Assembly (NCBI RefSeq): GCF_036370855.1 | Contig: NC_088102.1 | Span: forward strand, 42,135,835-42,199,834 | Length of the DNA stretch: 64,000 nt | Direction of reading: 5' to 3' | From: Dromaius novaehollandiae | Taxonomy: Eukaryota; Chordata; Aves; Casuariiformes; Dromaiidae | Shown here: piece after piece, positions 61,816 to 64,000 of the stretch | Numbering within the stretch: the first letter of the stretch is position 1 | How the letters are laid out: the number at the start of each line of letters is the position of its first letter | The notes under the pieces: model-generated | Told to the model about the DNA's origin: nothing | The model's input: only the letters and a program-made list of their open reading frames with translations | Databases searched by the model: none | Program-made: the position numbers and the translations under genes

Positions 61816-64000
61816 CCTTGTTGCCAAGGTCAATAATTACAACATTCACATGAAATTCAGAAGTGGAGACTTAAGAAGCTGATGCCTCTGAGATTTTGAG
61901 GCTTGTTGCTAGGTTGTCCTACATTGGATAGAAGTCATTTGTATCTGTGGACTGACTATGCTTACTGGCTGGCAATACTGACTTAGGAGAAAATGACTTT
62001 TTTAAACCATGTCATTATAGTGCTGGCAACTACATCGAACCTCTCAATACGCAGATGCAGAAGAATGGAAACTGACCAGCAGTGAGCTTTTATTGCACTC
62101 CAACCTTGCAAATGAGTTGTCAGACAACTCTAAGGTGTTCACCAGAAGTCAAGTTTTACTGTAAGCCTTTCCTTTTAAGGTAAAAAAATTTGTGATTTGG
62201 CATTGTGTGTAAATAGTTCTAGCGTTCTTCAAAAAGAAAAGTCCTCTAAAGTCTTTGCAGCTATATTGGCATTAAATGGAGATCAGCAGGTGTTAGAGAT
62301 GGAGAAGGCTGCTGTGCCTATCTCTGGAGTTAATAAATTTAATTTTACCTTCATCCCAGTAAGAGTATCTAGATGCTGGCCAAGGGAACACTTTTATTGA
62401 TGTTCAGTGTGTTATCACCTGACCTTCTGATAAGCAGAAGTTCCACAGGAGGTAGCCAGGCAAACAGTAGGTACCACTGGTCAGCATTAATTTTTTTCTT
62501 CTTTACTTTAGTTTGACAGCTGTAAATAAAATTAACTTGTGTGCTGTTTGCACTGAATATGGTCACTCTTAGTACGAGTGGAAGCTCAGAGACTATTCTA
62601 AGAAGCAGCTTACATGTGCACTCATACCAAAAAGCAAAGAACCTGTAAGCAGCTTCTAAAGGGACTGAAATAGCTATTGCTTGAGCTTCTAGACTATATT
62701 TGAGATGTATGTGTATATAAAGTTCTTCGGTCTCTGGTTCACTTTCCAGCATTGAAGTAAAATCCAGACTATTTCAATGTCTCTATTTTAAATGCTTTAG
62801 AAAAAGCCTGTTCTGCTCAGGCTGGTACTGTTCTTAAATTACACTTGGGCCAGAAGTCTTTAACTACAAAAACTGGATTGTAGCATACTCCTTATAGGCT
62901 GTAATATTTTTGTCTAATTTATTTTTCCACAAACTTTAATCTATAGCAAATTGGTATTAGGGATATTAAAATGTTTAGCTGGTGCAGAAAGAATCTAATC
63001 AGCAGTAATGAAAGACAGCAGTAGCAAATAGCCCAATAAACTGGATCTTGGACACCCAACATCCTAGCCTAGCAATACTTACTAATAAATATGTATGTAT
63101 TAAGTAGTATGGAACACATGGCATGTAGCTACCAGATACCACTTCTTAGTTATCAAGTAAAGGAATAAAGCCTGTCTGCCTAAGATGCAATGGGATCTTA
63201 CTAACTTCACAGGTTTACTTAAGCCTTTGTTACATAGCACTTCTTAAGGAACAGATCTGCTGTAGGCTGACAAGGATCCTCATTCACCTTTGTTACTAGT
63301 GGCAGATTCTGCAAACCTCAGATGTACAGTATGTTAGCTTTACCCCTTCTGTTAATACCTGCCCTGGATACTTCTGTGTGTTTTCCCTTTCCACATGTGT
63401 TCATATACGTTGTTACATGCCATGCATTCTTATAGATTCCTTGGTCTAGTGTTTTGCTACTTCTGTGCTTGGATGTCTTGGGCAGTACTGCTACTGATGT
63501 CTTTCTGCAGAGGCTGGATAGAGGGAATCTACGGTGTTAATGTTTTTAATCTTGTATTTCTTCTATTTGAAGAAGAGAGCCTAAAAACACTTGTATTCAA
63601 TTTGCACATTCTGTATAGATCTTTATATACTAGTTTAGGTACAGAGGGAAGATGATTTGGGAGAGTTGTGTTTACAGATCATTGAGAATGAAAGAAGGGT
63701 ATTTATCAAGGCCCTGTATTCTTTATATACAGATGTAACAGTATTGCTCTGATTTTTACCTATCTTATGTTTAGTATTGTTAGTTGGATTTTTTTTTACC
63801 GTCATTATCTGCTACCAGAAAAACTGTAGTCACATATGAGGATCTTCACTGTACTGTTCTTTTACAGTTAAGGTTGTGCCTCTGTTCACCTTCATTGCAT
63901 ACCTTTTGCAGAGATGTGGTTTATGCTGTAACTTTTCTGTTTCTTACAATGTAGTTTGGATTTACTAACAATACGGCAGGTCTAAAGCAATATATTGTAA
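61816..64000 (+). other. VPS39: VPS39 3' UTR and downstream sequence
   Basis: Follows the VPS39 stop codon. AATAAA occurs at 62332, 62525, 63035, 63084 and 63164, so several 3' ends are possible. No further gene is recognised before the window ends. In human the next gene on this side is, as remembered, a PLA2G4 member, and none of its exons is seen here. Confidence 0.6.

Noticed and set aside
1-64000. CRISPR arrays, bacterial operons, prophage or intact retroviral genes
   Set aside because: The DNA is vertebrate. No regularly spaced direct repeats with unique spacers and no retroviral gene-length frames were seen.

Overview
The window is vertebrate nuclear DNA, most probably from a bird. 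It carries long split genes with GT-AG introns, two CpG islands and only sparse interspersed repeats. Its genes are 2 to 3 times more compact than the mammalian counterparts as I remember them. It holds three neighbouring genes in the arrangement known from human 15q15 (GANC / TMEM87A / VPS39). I identified them by translating exons and comparing them with the human proteins from memory; no search was run.

Layout. (1) 52-9734, minus strand: the first eight coding exons of GANC (neutral alpha-glucosidase C); the catalytic part lies off the left edge. (2) About 9380-10600: a CpG island acting as a divergent promoter, with the GANC and TMEM87A start codons 388 bp apart, pointing away from each other. 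(3) 10123-33780, plus strand: TMEM87A, 20 coding exons giving 573 codons plus a stop, followed by a 3' UTR with poly(A) signals to about 36.1 kb. (4) 36.1-38.4 kb: spacer with no recognisable gene. (5) 38.4-39.4 kb: a second CpG island, with a G17 run and a 46-bp GC-rich minisatellite. (6) 39167-61815, plus strand: VPS39, 25 constitutive coding exons (875 aa) plus a 33-nt cassette exon (886 aa when included), then a 3' UTR running to or beyond the right edge.

Most notable observation. TMEM87A contains two in-frame, homologous-looking versions of the exon coding for most of its fifth membrane helix (24588-24659 and 25245-25313). Each is preceded by an ordinary U2-type AG acceptor, and each is followed by a U12-type AT-AC donor (ATATCCTT). 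One shared U12 branch site (TTCCTTGAC) and AC acceptor lie before the next exon. Because the two spliceosomes cannot pair a U12 AT donor with a U2 AG acceptor, the two exons cannot be joined to each other. They should therefore be mutually exclusive by mechanism, giving two versions of the protein with a swapped helix.

How the genes relate. GANC is a glycogen/maltooligosaccharide glucosidase, TMEM87A a Golgi seven-helix GOST protein, and VPS39 a HOPS tether subunit for late endosome-lysosome fusion. They share the block by old synteny rather than by a common pathway. The rest of the window is intron: one purine-rich, coding-like block of unknown origin, a probable MIR-like SINE remnant, short microsatellites and a 40-bp perfect tandem duplication. 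I found no CRISPR array, tRNA, rRNA or intact mobile element.
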